From contig NW_026111619.1 of assembly GCF_024679095.1 (NCBI RefSeq), forward strand, positions 312,501 through 376,500: a stretch of 64,000 nucleotides of DNA. The letters run 5' to 3'. This DNA comes from Eriocheir sinensis (Eukaryota > Arthropoda > Malacostraca > Decapoda > Varunidae). Positions 8,929 through 22,452 of this stretch are shown here, in pieces. Position 1 is the first letter of the stretch. Every line of letters starts with the position of its first letter. Under the pieces are notes generated by a model. It worked only from the letters and a program-made list of their open reading frames with translations. It was not told where the DNA came from and did not search any database. The position numbers were made by a program, and so were the translations under genes.

Positions 8929-9699
8929 CTAGAAGAAAAAGTCACTTATCAAGAAGACTACAGCCGCAGGAAGAACTTGAGAATTAGTGGACTGGAGGAG
9001 AGAGGAGATGAAACCTGGGAGCAAACTGCAGCGGCTGTGACATCTCTCCTGGAATCAAAACTGCAGATACCAGGAATTATATTGGAGCGCGCGCACAGGG
9101 TTGGTCAACGCCGAGATGCCAGGCCCCGCCCCGTTGTGGCGCGCTTCGCTCGTTATGGGGATCGAGACGCAGCAATCAGACGAGGAAGACACCTGAAGGG
9201 TACTAACATATACCTGAATGAAGATTTGTCTGCAGCTTCTCTAGCAATCAAGAATGCTCAGATGCCCTTGCTCAAGCAGGCAAGGGCTGAAGGAAAAGTA
9301 GCTTTCTTCCGACACACCAAACTGATCATTCGGGACAAGACGTTTGGAAGTGCTACTGGACTGGACGTGCGCGCGGCTGAAGCTGGAGGCTGGGGCTTGC
9401 GTGGCGGCCAGGTGCCAGTGACTGCCGTTGCTGGTGCTGGTGATGCTGCTGATGGTGCTGACGCTGCTGCTGGTGCTGTTGGTGCTGCTGGCGCTCCTGA
9501 TGGTGCTGGTGATGCTGATGGTGATGGTGGTGTCGTCCGTGTCGAGGCGGCTGGGGCGTGGGGTGGTGTGGACAACACTCGCTCTCCCCTCCCCGCGCAC
9601 CGACCTGGTGGCTCGCGGCTGTCCTCGGCCCCACCTGCTGCTTCGTCCCCCCAACGCAAGGAAATCAAGAAAATCCTGCGAAGCGGCACCAAGAAATAG
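8929..9699 (+). pseudogene. LINE ORF1 fragment (L1 transposase-22/RRM-like RNA-binding protein)
   Basis: The open frame begins directly after (CA)n and encodes EDYSRRKNLRISGLEE, AHRVGQRRDARPRPVVARF, then IRRGRHLKGTNIYLNEDL. This is the LEDYSRR-x-N-L-R...AHR-x-G...P-R-x-x-I/V-x-F pattern of LINE ORF1 RNA-binding proteins. Residues beyond about 130 turn into a Gly/Ala/Asp-rich low-complexity tail (GCTG/GATG iterations, 9420-9540), then a basic end and a stop at 9697-9699. There is no zinc knuckle. No start codon is visible, so it is 5' truncated. It is GC-rich, unlike the AT-rich EN-RT element at 10316, so I treat them as separate. Confidence 0.75.
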
Positions 9700-9754
9700 A
9701 TTCACAACGTTAAGTAATTTAGTACATAATAACTCACAATTCCACTACAACAAC

Positions 9755-10312
<558 letters not shown>

Positions 10313-13300
10313 AATATGCCTCCACCAATAGATTATATTTTCCCTTTTGCCTCTATTAACAATGAAGATTTGTTGCATTGTTTTAATGTCAATAATACAC
10401 AAAATCAAGACCTACATGCTTTCCATCCACTTAGTGTAGAAGATAGAAATTATAATAACGATCTTGATGTAACTCAGTTTTATTTAAGAGCAAGAAATTT
10501 AAATTTTTCTAAATCTGAATATATTTATCTGGATAGCTTTCCTTTTTCTACTAATAATAGTGAATTATATTTATTAACACTGAATATTAGATCCATCTCA
10601 TCAATTTCCAATACTTTGTAGACACTGTCCTTTCGTGCCAAACTAAATTTGATGTCATAGGATTAACAGAAACCCGCTTAGATGTAGATATTTCTCCACT
10701 GTACAGACTACCGGAATATGAAATGTTCACTAATAACAGAAACAGGTTTGGTGGGGGAGTGGCCATTTATATCTCTAGTAAGTACAAATCTTCTGTGATC
10801 AATGAATTTTCTAAATTGGAACCTTTTATGGAATGTTTGGGAATCGAAGCAATATGTAATGCTAATACCTATTTATTTCTTTGTATTTACAGACCACCTC
10901 AAAGCAGTATAAATAATTTTCACAATTCACTTAATGAAATCTTATCCCTAATTAAAGATAAAAATTACAAGGAGGTTTTTGTGTTTGGAGACTTAAACTT
11001 AGATTTGTTACAATGTAATAATGACAATGTGCAGGATTTAATTAATATAATGTACAGCTATTCTTTATTTCCTCTAACTACCTTGCCTACTCGAGTAACT
11101 TCAACTTCATCCACGTTAATTGATCATGTTTGGTCATCTCAGATTGAAAGTAATACTGCCAATTATATATTAAAGACAGATATCAGTGACCACTACCCAG
11201 TAATCTCTGTATTTAAATGTGATAAATATCGTCATCCTTCTCCCACTTACGTAACTAAAAGAATATTTAATCAGGACTCCCTTGAAAAATTTAGTAATAG
11301 TCTCTCACAAACTAATTGGAGTGACACATTAAATTGTATATGTGGTAATGAGGCCTACAACTTATTTTACAGTAAATTTAAAACATGTTTTGATAAGTGT
11401 TTTCCGGAAAGAAAAATTAAATTTAGTTTTAAAAGGAACGTAGTCCACACATTACTCTAGCTCTTAAGAATAGTATTAGAGAAAAACATCGACTTGAAAA
11501 CTAGCTCATAAATGGCCTTTAACGTTTAAGGAGCCTTATAGAATATATAGAAATAAATTAACGTCACTTTTAAAATTAGCCAAGAAGAAGTATAGCCAAG
11601 AGCAGTTACTTAATAGCCAAGGTAATCCAAAACAACACTGGAGATCCATTAATACTATTCTTGGTAGATGCACAGGTGCTAAACATACAGTTATTGAATT
11701 AAAGCCACATTGTACTGACATTTCTGAAACATTTAATGACCATTTTTGAAGGCTGGGGGCTAGATCATGATATAGTAGGGGATGAATATATGACATATTT
11801 ACACAACTCACCTAATTACTCTGTATACTTATCACCAGCTACACAGATAGAAATTGAAAACTTTCTTAAGACATTAAAAGGTACATCATCTGGTTTTGAT
11901 GAAATTTCTCCCTTGGTCGTAAGACAAACTGCCAGCATAATTTCCTTGCCATTAACACACATAGTTAACCTCACATTAAAGAAAGGAGTTTTTCCGGACG
12001 AACTTAAGAAAGCTAAAATTATTCCATTGTTTAAGTCAGATAATAGAGATGATGTCAATAACTACAGACCTATATCAGTTCTTCCTGTGTTCAGTAAAGT
12101 CTTTGAAAAAGTGATATGCACTCGTCTTGTAAATTTCATTGAGAAAAATAATTTATTTTCGAATTGTCAGCATGGTTTTAGACCAGGGCGCTCTACTGAG
12201 TCGGCCATATTTCAGTTTACCAATAATGTGTATAAATATCTGGAAAAGAAACATTATTTAGTTGGAATTTTTTTAGATCTTTCTAAGGCTTTTGATTCGC
12301 TATGTCATAAAATTCTATTAAGTAAACTTAGTAATTTTGGGATTCTGGGAGTTCCTTTAGAATTATTCAAAAATTATTTAACAAATCGATTTCAAGCTGT
12401 TTACTGTAATTCTAAATATTCTTCTTTCAAGCCTATCAAAATGGGTGTACCGCAAGGATCTATCCTAGGACCTATACTTATTCTCATCTATATTAATGAT
12501 ATTGTCAATGCTAGTAATAAATTTAAGTATACCATTTATGCTGACGACACTAATTTACTATTAGATGATAAAAATATAAATAGTTTGCATATAAACATTA
12601 ATAATGAGCTCAATTCAATTAATATGTGGCTTAAACATAATAAGTTAAGGTTAAATATCACTAAAACAAAATACATTATCTTTCAAAACCGATCAGTCAC
12701 TACTAACATGCCACCTATAACACTTGAAGGAAAAGTACTTGAACGAGTTTCTTATACTAAGTTTTGGGGCGTTGTCATAGATCAAAATATCAATTGGAAA
12801 TACCAAATTAATTATGTTGCAAATAAACTATCTAGGATATGTGGCATACTGTATCGAATAAGAAATAGCCTTACACAAGAAGCACTTATCAGTATTTATT
12901 ATACACTTTGTTACCCGCATCTCATTTATTGTGTATCTGTGTGGGCGTGTACGTGGCCTTCCTTTCTTAAAAATCTTCAGGTTTCTCAAAATAAGATATT
13001 TAGGTGTATGTTTTACATGAACAAGTTTGATTCCACACATAACGTATTTTCCACACATAGATTTCTTAATTTTAAAAACATTCATTGTTATTTTCTACTA
13101 TTATTTATTTATAAAAACCTCGCACTGATGCATGGAACTCATCCATTTCAAGTTATTAATACAGTGCATAATACGCGCAGGAACAATATAAATCTTATCT
13201 CTCCACAGTTCAGGACAGTTCTTTTCAGAAATAGTATTTTATGCTCAGGACCTCAAGTTTGGAATTCTTTGCCAGTAGAAATAAAAATCTCCTTAATAGT

Positions 13301-13345
13301 AATAATTTCTCTCTATTTAAAAAGTCAGTAAAACACACTTATTTG
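10313..13345 (+). pseudogene. AT-rich LINE (LINE-B): endonuclease and reverse transcriptase, broken
   Basis: AT-rich element. LTLNIRSISS opens an APE-type endonuclease (10570), interrupted by a stop at 10619-10621. It continues with GLTETRLD, RFGGGVAIYI, FVFGDLNLDLL, LPTRVTSTSSTLIDH and SDHYPV, ending in a stop at 11460. The linker 11461-11735 has several frame breaks. The RT frame 11736-13331 has NYRPISVLPVFSKVFEKV, QHGFRPGRSTE, FLDLSKAFDSL, GVPQGSILGP and catalytic YADDTN (about 12535), with the usual C-terminal YP-x-LIYC region. The 3' UTR runs into (TTA)n. It belongs to the Jockey/CR1 group by RT style, and at least three disabling lesions make it inactive. Confidence 0.92.
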
Positions 13346-14998
<1,653 letters not shown>

Positions 14999-14999
14999 C

Positions 15000-15240
15000 A
15001 GCAGCGCTCCGGTGGCTCAATCAGTAGAGCGGTGCGCTGCGAGGCTTAACGGCCAAACAGGCGGCGGTTGGAGCCCCGCTCAGGCCGGATTCTTTCGGGT
15101 GACTTGGAGTGGTTACTGTCCCCCCTTGAGCAAGGGGGATGGGGTGTGTGGTGTGTGAGGTCTTCCCAGAGATCGACGATAATGAGCGGGAGGGAACCTG
15201 CTGGCGAAAGCGAGTCCAACACGTGATCAGGCCACGGTAG

Positions 15241-15242
<2 letters not shown>
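15000..15242 (+). mobile_element. tRNA-derived SINE
   Basis: The head resembles a tRNA: gctccggtggctcaatcag, with A-box-like TGGCTCAATCAG at 15013, and a B-box-like GGTTGGAGCCC at 15066. A tRNA-unrelated body follows (15090-15240: cttgagcaagggggatgggg, ggcgaaagcgagtcc) and then a (CA)n tail. The B box departs from GGTTCGANNCC, so this is a SINE, not a tRNA gene. Confidence 0.7.
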
Positions 15243-15438
<196 letters not shown>

Positions 15439-15721
15439 GGGATAGTTAGCGACCTACTAAACTATACTCAAACGAAAAATAATCACAATACAAACAAAAC
15501 TTGAAAAAAATCTCACTCAGAAAATAGGCCCACCCAAATTTCGACTCTCTCGCTCTCTCTTCGCGCACGAAAAAACATCGCCATAATTTACATACAAAGT
15601 TGGTAAGTACTCCGCGCTGCACTTTTTCTACGTTTTATTATTGGTTTTTCATGGGTGTTTTTTTAACGCTTTTTCTTCTTTTTTAGGAACTTTACTTACG
15701 ACAATTTTAATGTGATAATGC

Positions 15722-15769
<48 letters not shown>
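15439..15769. repeat. Unique AT-rich sequence ending in (GA)n
   Basis: 15439-15725 shows no gene. (GA)n occupies 15725-15765 and abuts the hAT-like terminus at 15770. Confidence 0.8.
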
Positions 15770-16292
15770 CAGGGTTGTTTGATTTAAATCACTGATTTAA
15801 ATCAAGATTTAAATCACCGATTTAAATCAAGATTTAAATCAAATGAATTAAAAAATCATTGATTAATTTAAATCAAGATTTAAATCAAATGATTTTCTTT
15901 AAATCATTGATTTGAATCAAGATTTATATTGTTCGATTTTTTTTTTATTTCATTGATTTAGATCTTGATGTTATTGCAGGGCAACAATACAGAATGAAAA
16001 AATAAACAAATAAAACACTCTAACTTTGACATCAATGTTTTCCCTGACAACTTCACAAACTTACCTGAGCTGCTAAATGTTCAGTCAGCCACGCCTGGTC
16101 CGTCTAGTGTCCTGGGGCAGAACAAGACGTTGACCGCCTTTCGCACGTTGTCTTGCTGAGGCAGAGTGATGGTTTTATAAGTATTTTACAACGTGAACCA
16201 CATGTTCTTCTATGTTACCAATTTCCAAATCATGAGCCAAAACATTCAGAATGTGTGCAGGGCAACCATGGGTTAGCAACCTCTGTTCATTT
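15770..16292 (-). pseudogene. hAT transposon remnant: terminus with GATTTAAATC array and transposase fragment
   Basis: Begins with CAGGGTTG (15770), a hAT-style end, followed by at least ten copies of the palindrome GATTTAAATC and variants (15780-15960), likely subterminal binding repeats. On the minus strand 16005-16265 reads CPAHILNVLAHDLE, then HVVHVVKY, a stop, then NHHSASARQR, then GGQRLVLPQDTR. This follows the C-x-AH-x-LNL...D...V-x-x-VVKYFRN-H...LP-x-DTRW pattern of hAT transposases. There are at least two stops. The 5' coding part is cut off by the LINE-C tail at 16293. Confidence 0.7.
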
Positions 16293-16445
16293 GCTTTTTT
16301 TTATTACAGCTAAAGAAACAGCTCAAGGCCAACAAACAAAGCTGTAAAAAAAAAGCCCGCTCATCGCTGTTCCCACAAAAACAAAAGTAATGAGCGGCCA
16401 AAAGAGAGGTCGATCTCGGGAGGAGAGGTGTCTTAATTCTGGATC
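16293..16445 (-). mobile_element. LINE-C 3'-end fragment
   Basis: The reverse complement matches the 3' UTR of the LINE-C copies at 22140 and 58520: poly-A, gctgt, agctgt(c/t)tc, agcgggcttttt, and the upstream ggcc(g/a)(a/c)aa block. Poly-T at 16294-16301 marks its 3' end. Only about 150 bp remain. Confidence 0.7.
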
Positions 16446-16579
16446 TGGATCTGGATTGATGATGCGCAGGGCAGCCGTACAGGTGCATAACACACATGTT
16501 TGTTGGCTGTTGGGGGGACGGGGGAGCCGGGTGTGCAGGGGAGGGAAGTGAGTCAAGTGTAATTGTTAGTGTTGGTGTG
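16446..16579. other. Short unannotated stretch
   Basis: Contains a tandem gatctg/gatccag block (16440-16456) and no recognisable gene. Its agggcagccgtacagg may continue the hAT remnant on the far side of the LINE-C tail, but the match is too short to assert. Confidence 0.3.
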
Positions 16580-19500
16580 TTGTGGTGACAAGTGAGTGTG
16601 TATTTGTTTTCTGAATGAGTCTATTGTACCGCAGTCTGTTGAGGGAGGCTGTTCCAGTGGTGTGTGGTGCGTGGAAAGTATGAGTGCTTGTATGCGTCAG
16701 TGTTAGTGTGATATGTTTGGTATGTGTGTGTTACGAGTACATTGACTGTTTGCGTTGTGTAGGCATGTTTGTGGGTCAATGTGAGTGTTTGTGATCTTGT
16801 ACATAAGTGTAAGTGTGTGCTTGTCTGCGTATGTGTTCCATGTTTATCTGTTGCCCGTGTTGTGATGCCAGGCGTTCGAGTGTAATTGTTTGTAATGAAC
16901 CTAGCCGCCTTGGTGTTGATTTGTTCTAAGCTATCAATGTTTCTGTGTGTGTGAGGATCCCACACAATGGAGCAGTATTCCAGTGTTGGTCTCACAAGTG
17001 TGTCATAAGCTATGTGTTTAATGTCAGGTGTGCAGTTATGTAAATTCCTCCTCAGGAACCCCAGTGTTCTGTGGCACTAATATGGTCTATGTGGGTGTTG
17101 AATTTCAAGTTAGATGAGAGATGGATACCAAGGTACCTGTGTGTGTGAATTGATTCTAAATCTGAATTGTGGAGGGTGTAAGTGTGATGTTGTGCGCTCT
17201 GGTGAATCTTAAAAGTTTGCATTTGTCTGGTCGGAAGTGCATCTGCCAGGTGCGTTCCCACCGCTCGAGGGCGTCCAAGTCGTTTTGTGGCAATCTGCAG
17301 TTGTCGGTAGTCTCTACTGCTCTAAACATTAAACTATAGTCTAGTGGAGGAGTTAGGCGTTGACAGTGGAGGATCGTTAATGTACAGGAGGAAAAGAAGG
17401 GGGCCTAGAACGGTGCCTTGTGGGACACCTGAAGAAACAGGGACAGTGTCAGATGAAGATCCGTCAAGAAGAACACGTTGAGTCCTGTTAGTAAGAAATG
17501 CAGTGATCCAGTGAAGAATAGGTCCTGAAATACCGTAGTATTTCAATTTTAATGCCAGTCTTTTGTGCGGGACTTTGTCGAAGGCTTTGGCAAAATCTAA
17601 AACAATAGTGTCAACTTGTTTAATGTCACGTCGGTCAAGTAGCCTCGTCATGTCGTGATATGTAGTAATGAGTTGCGAATCACATGAGCGTTTAGGTCGT
17701 GTTGTGAGTCAGTAAGGTTGTGTCAAGGTGATTCATTATGTGTTTGTGTATTATGTGTTCGAAAATTTTACATGGAATCGATGTTAGTGAGATGGGGCGA
17801 TAATTGGCTGGGTCAGTCCGGTCACCTGTCTTGAATAAAGGATTAATGTTTGCCAAAAGTCAGTCAGAGGATAATGAGGTGGATGATAGCGATTGGGCGA
17901 ATATGGCCTGAAGGATGGGGGCAAGGATGGGGGCAAAGGATTTAAGGATGAAGGCGGGAATGTTGTCGGGGCCAGTCGATTTGGTTGTGTCGAGTCCTTC
18001 CAGTAATTCCTGTATTCCGTTAGTCGTGATGTCAAGAGGGGCTATGGGGGGGAAGGGGCTGTGAGGCATGTTTGGTGTCAGGTTGTGTTCTTGTGTGTAC
18101 ACCGATTGGAACTGTGTGTTGAGTATTTGTGCTTTGTGTTGTGGGCTGGTTACTAATGTGTTAGTGTTGTCTTTAAGGGATGTAATCGTGTTAGTGTCAT
18201 GTTTGCGCGTCTTAAAGAACCTGAAAAAGTTTCTTTTGTTATTTCTTACGTTGTCTGTTGGGTAAGTTACTATGGGTTTGCGTTCCGCTACTTTTATGTT
18301 TTTGGCAAATGTCTTTTGGTGGTTTTTGTAAACGGTCCAATTATCTGTTGTGTTGTATGTCTGCGCGCGTCTGTAGAGTCTTTGTTTCTTGCGATGTTGT
18401 CTGCGTAGATCCCTGGAAAACCAGGGGAGTGTGTACCTACTAGAAAGTGTATTTTGTGGTATGTGTCTGTTCATTGAGGTGTGTATGGTGTGTTTCAGAT
18501 TGTTCCAGTTGGTGGAAGGAAGTCTTGTGTTTGGGTCACTCGCAAAAAAGTCAGTGCTGAAGGCAGTTAGGTCTTGTTTGATCATGTCTAAGTCAGCCCT
18601 TGAATAAAGGAATATCTGTCTGGGTCTCTGTTTATGTCTAATCGGTTGAAGGTCAGCGTCAACGATGAGTATGTCGTGGTCACTAAGTCCTGGAACAACC
18701 CGAGTGTTTGTTATGTTAAGAATGTTGTTGGTGAGAAAAAGGTCAAGTGTGTGTGCTGTGGTCAAAGGGCCACCGTGGCCAGCGGGGCGTGTTACAATGT
18801 GTGTTCGTGTTGGCTGGAGTACTGTTTGTGAGAGTGAAAATGTATTTATGATGTCAACGAATGTGTCGTGTAGTTGGCGTCTGTTTGTGTGGGGAATAAT
18901 GGAATTGGGGGCGTCAGCATCGGGAGGGCCAAATGGGGATGCTGCAGTCCAGTCAATGTCGGGGAGGTTGAAATCATCTGTGATCCAGATGTGTTTGTCT
19001 GCCTGTATGCGTGAAAGAGAAATTTGAAGGTTTTGTAAATAGTCTGTATTAGTAGAAGGCGGTCTGTAAAAAGCAGCAATAAGAAGAGATTTACAGTTGA
19101 AGGTTTGTAAGTGGACCCAGGTGATTTAGCAGTCTGTATCAAGGTCAGGCCTATGCTGAACACAAAGACCCGGCTTGGTGGCGATGATAACACCGCCACC
19201 TTTGCCGAGGTCTGTCGGGCGGTCTTTACGGAATACTGTCATGCTAATGGGGGGAGGGAAAAGCTCACTACTCTCAACATCAGAAGTTAACCAAATCTCA
19301 GTCCCTACACTATTATGTCAGAGTTATGTGTAGGGTTTGTTTCCCGGGATCCCGGACAATTTTCAAGGTTTAATAGTCCCGGGATATTTTTGCACATCCC
19401 GGGAATTCCCGGGATGAAATTAAGTACAAAAATAGGGGCAAATTTGACTGTAGGATGGTTGTGGACTTGTGGTTCTATTTATATTTATATACAGGGTGTG

Positions 19501-20700
19501 GAATGTTTTGTGTGTGTGTGAAGGAAGGACTTACTGTTTAGGTATTCTCTTTAATATTATAAAGCAGCCACGGCACTCCCGTTACCCGTAACACAGCTCG
19601 TATAATGAACACCATGTCTGCATATTCCACGTTGCTGTATGTATACGACATTGAAATGAGCGTGACAACTTAACAAAATTACAAGAAAAACAGCGCACTT
19701 TCCCTCCTCGCGTGAGTGACCGACCAGTGACGGTTGACAGTAAACTGTCTGTCTGTCTGCCTGCCCGCACAGCTGATCGCTGTTGCCATAGTTCCCAACG
19801 CTTTAGCTACTGATTGCTGCGATGGTACATAACGATTTTTTTATGTTGGACATGTAATGTGACTAATGTCTAACTATCATCTTTGGGTAATGACATACCA
19901 AAAAGAGTAAGAAAAATAACATATTTTAGGATAGATAATGACGTTGTAAATAATAACATTTAATTCATGTTATAAATAAAGAATGTTTACTACATTTTCT
20001 GTCATTAAGTACTCTCTTCATTTCAATGGAAACAAATGTATTTTTCTATCATCGATAATGAACTATAATTTACATTGTCATTCGCAGTGGAATTCGGAAG
20101 CAGAACAAAAATAAAGCAGTAAAGGAAGCAGTTAGCTCTTATTCTTGTTCCTTTTACTTTGTTGAGGAACAAAGTGTTTGCTGGAAATTTGGAATTAAAC
20201 ATTAAGTGGAATTAGTCAGACAGTCAATCTACAGTAATATTTCTGCATATCTATTAATGTTAAGCACATCAAAAACCTGAAAGGGAGACTAGGAATAATG
20301 TGCAATTTTAGACAATTGAAAATCCCGGGAATTCCAGGTTTCCGGGATTAGAGCTAATTTTATCCCGGAATCCAGGACAAAGAAAAAGGTCCAAAACGAC
20401 AATTCCTAGTTATGTGTAGTGATTGGATGGTGTAATTGAGCTATTTTGTTTTTAATACTACTGAAATTAATTGTTAATAGTGGGAGGGAAGTGTGGCCAT
20501 GACGCGGTGGATGTGGAAGTAAAGAGCTCGGCGAAGATGGTGATGATGGAGGAGAAGAAATGGGAGAGAGTGAAGAAGTGGAGGAGGGAGGTGGAGCCGG
20601 AGGCGATGAGCAAAGGGAGGAAAAGGAAGCAGGGACCAGGGAAAGTGGAAGAGTAGGATTGGGGGAGGGTGATACGGCAGACCTGGGTGTGTTAGTAACG
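16580..20700 (-). pseudogene. LINE-D: endonuclease-RT retrotransposon split by a hAT-type insertion
   Basis: Minus strand, 5' to 3': a Pro/Ser-rich leader (20700-20480), LTINFSSIKNKIAQLHHP (endonuclease start), insertion 19331-20408, then GTEIWLTSDVE, GKGGGVII, FNLPDIDW, LQPTRTH, LSDHDILIV, the linker, STGPDNIPAFIL, FAKAFDKVPHKRLALKLKYYG, SGVPQGTVLGPLLFLLYIND and a C-terminal RPTLEYCSIVWDPHTHRNI. It has several frame breaks (near 19130, 18840, 17780 and 17335). The catalytic F/YADD is not visible where expected (about 17335-17345); a small deletion appears to have removed it. Jockey/CR1 group; dead copy. Confidence 0.88.
19323..20416. mobile_element. Non-autonomous hAT-type element with 8-bp target duplication
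   Basis: Element 19331-20408 (1078 bp) is flanked by GTTATGTG at 19323-19330 and 20409-20416. Ends are TAGGGTTTGT on the left and, reversed, TAGGAATTGT on the right, fitting the hAT terminal consensus. Subterminal CCCGGGA-type motifs cluster at both ends: 19347-19416 (cccgggatcccgg, gtcccgggat, atcccgggaattcccggg) and 20323-20372. The interior has no transposase-like frame. It interrupts the LINE-D endonuclease, so it is younger than that LINE. Confidence 0.88.
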
Positions 20701-20711
20701 GAAGGGAGAGC

Positions 20712-21140
20712 CTGTCAGCCTTAAACACACACTTCCTGGCCTCGAACACACACTCACAGGCTTCAATAAGTGTGCAAAATTAGTGTTCACCCATAAACAC
20801 ACACACTTACATTCTTCAAACACACACTTACATGCCTTAAAAAGTGTGTTAAGTCTTTTCAGTCATATATACACACTTTCTGGCCTCAAACACACACTTA
20901 CAGGCTTCATCAAGTGTGCAGTCAGTGCTCAGCCATAAACACACACTTCCAGGCATCAAACACACACTTACATGCCTTAAAAAGTGTGTTAAGTCTTTTC
21001 AGTCATATATACACACATTCTGGCCTCAAACACACACTTACAGGCTTCATCAAGTGTGCAAAGTCAGTGCTCAGCCATAAACACACACTTCCAGGCATCA
21101 AGCACACACTTACATGCCTTAAAAAGTGTGTTATGCCAGT
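20712..21140. repeat. ~70-bp satellite in ~140-bp higher-order units, part 1
   Basis: Alternating subunits are built on ccataaacacacacttccag, tcaaacacacacttacagg and cttcatcaagtgtgca or ccttaaaaagtgtgtta. The repeat returns with about a 140-bp period (cttacaggcttcatc at 20897 and 21037). The same array resumes at 22222 and 23689. Confidence 0.9.
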
Positions 21141-22212
21141 TCTTCCCCTAAATCTATTAACAGTGGTGTCCCACAGGGTTCTGTCCTATCTCCCACTCTT
21201 TTTCTGTTGTTCATTGATGATCTTTCCAAAACGAACTGTCCTATCCATTCCTACGCCGATGATTCCACTCTGCATTATTCAACTTCTTTTAATAGAAGAC
21301 CCACCCTTCAGGAACTTAACGACTCAAGGCTGGAGGCTGCAGAACGCTTAGCCTCAGACCTTACTATTATTTCCGATTGGGGCAAGAAGATCCTGGTGTC
21401 CTTCAACGCCTCAAAAACACAGTTTCTCCACCTATCCACTCGACACAATCTTCCAAACAACTATCCCCTATTCTTTGACAACACCCAGCTATCACCTTCC
21501 TCAACACTAAACATCCTCAGTCTATCCTTAACTCAAAATCTCAACTGGAAACTTCATATCTCATCTCTTACTAAATCAGCTTCCTCGAGGCTGGGCGTTC
21601 TGTACCGTCTCCGCCAGTTCTTCTCCCCTGCACAGTTGCTGTCCATATACAGGGGCCTTGTCCGCCCTCGTATGGAGTATGCATCTCATGTGTGGGGGGG
21701 CTCCACTCACACAGCTCTTCTGGACAGAGTGGAGGCAAAGGCTCTTCGTCTCATCAGCTCTCCTCCTCATACTGATAGTCTTCTACCTCTTAAATTCCGC
21801 CGCAATGTTGCCTCTCTTTCTATCTTCTATCGATATTTCCACGCTGACTGCTCTTCTGAACTTGCTAACTGCATGCCTCCCCCCTCCGCAGCCCCGCTGC
21901 ACTCGACTTTCTACTCATGCTCATCCCTATACTGTCCAAACCCCTTATGCAAGAGTTAACCAGCATCTTCACTCTTTCATCCCTCACGCTGGTAAACTCT
22001 GGAACAATCTTCCTTCATCTGTATTTCCTCCTGCCTACGACTTGAACTCTTTCAAGAGGAGGGTATCAGGACACCTCTCCTCCCGAAGCTGACTTATCTT
22101 TCGGCCACCTCTTTGGATTCTTTTTAGGAGCAGCGAGTAGCGGGCTTTTTTTTTTATTAATGTTTACTTTTTTGTGCCTTTGAGCTGTCTCCTTTGCTGT
22201 AAAAAAAAAAAA
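21141..22212 (+). pseudogene. LINE-C copy 1: RT C-terminal half, 5' truncated
   Basis: Frame 21126-21959 carries INSGVPQGSVLSPTLFLLF, catalytic SYADDST, LVSFNASKTQFLHLSTRH, LNWKLHISSLTKSAS, SIYRGLVRPRMEYASHVWGG and then the C-terminal domain. A frameshift near 21885 moves the ending (FIPHAGKLWNNLP, DLNSFKRRVSGHLSSRS) into another frame, closing at 22092. The 3' UTR ends in poly-A at 22200-22212. The upstream RT fingers and endonuclease are missing. It is inserted into the satellite at 20712-22452. Confidence 0.92.
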
Positions 22213-22452
22213 TAATAATAATAATATACACTTCCAGACCTGAAACACATACTAATAGGCTTTAATAAGTGTGCAGTCAGAGTTCAGCCATAAACACACA
22301 CTTACACTCTTCAAACACACACATATACGCCTTAAAAAGTGTATTAAATATGTTTTCAGTCATAAATACACACTTGGGCCTCAAACACATACTAATAGGT
22401 TTTAATAAGTTTGCTAAGTCAGTGTTCAGTCACCAATACACAGTTACAGGCC
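22213..22452. repeat. Satellite part 2 (between LINE-C copy and MITE)
   Basis: Resumes the same units (tgaaacacatactaatagg, ataagtgtgcagtcag, ccataaacacacacttac) after the (TAA)n end of the LINE and stops at the TTAA of the MITE. Confidence 0.88.

Noticed and set aside
20474..20749. 91-codon minus frame as an independent small gene
   Set aside because: It overlaps the Pro/Ser-rich leader of LINE-D in another frame and shows no conserved motif.
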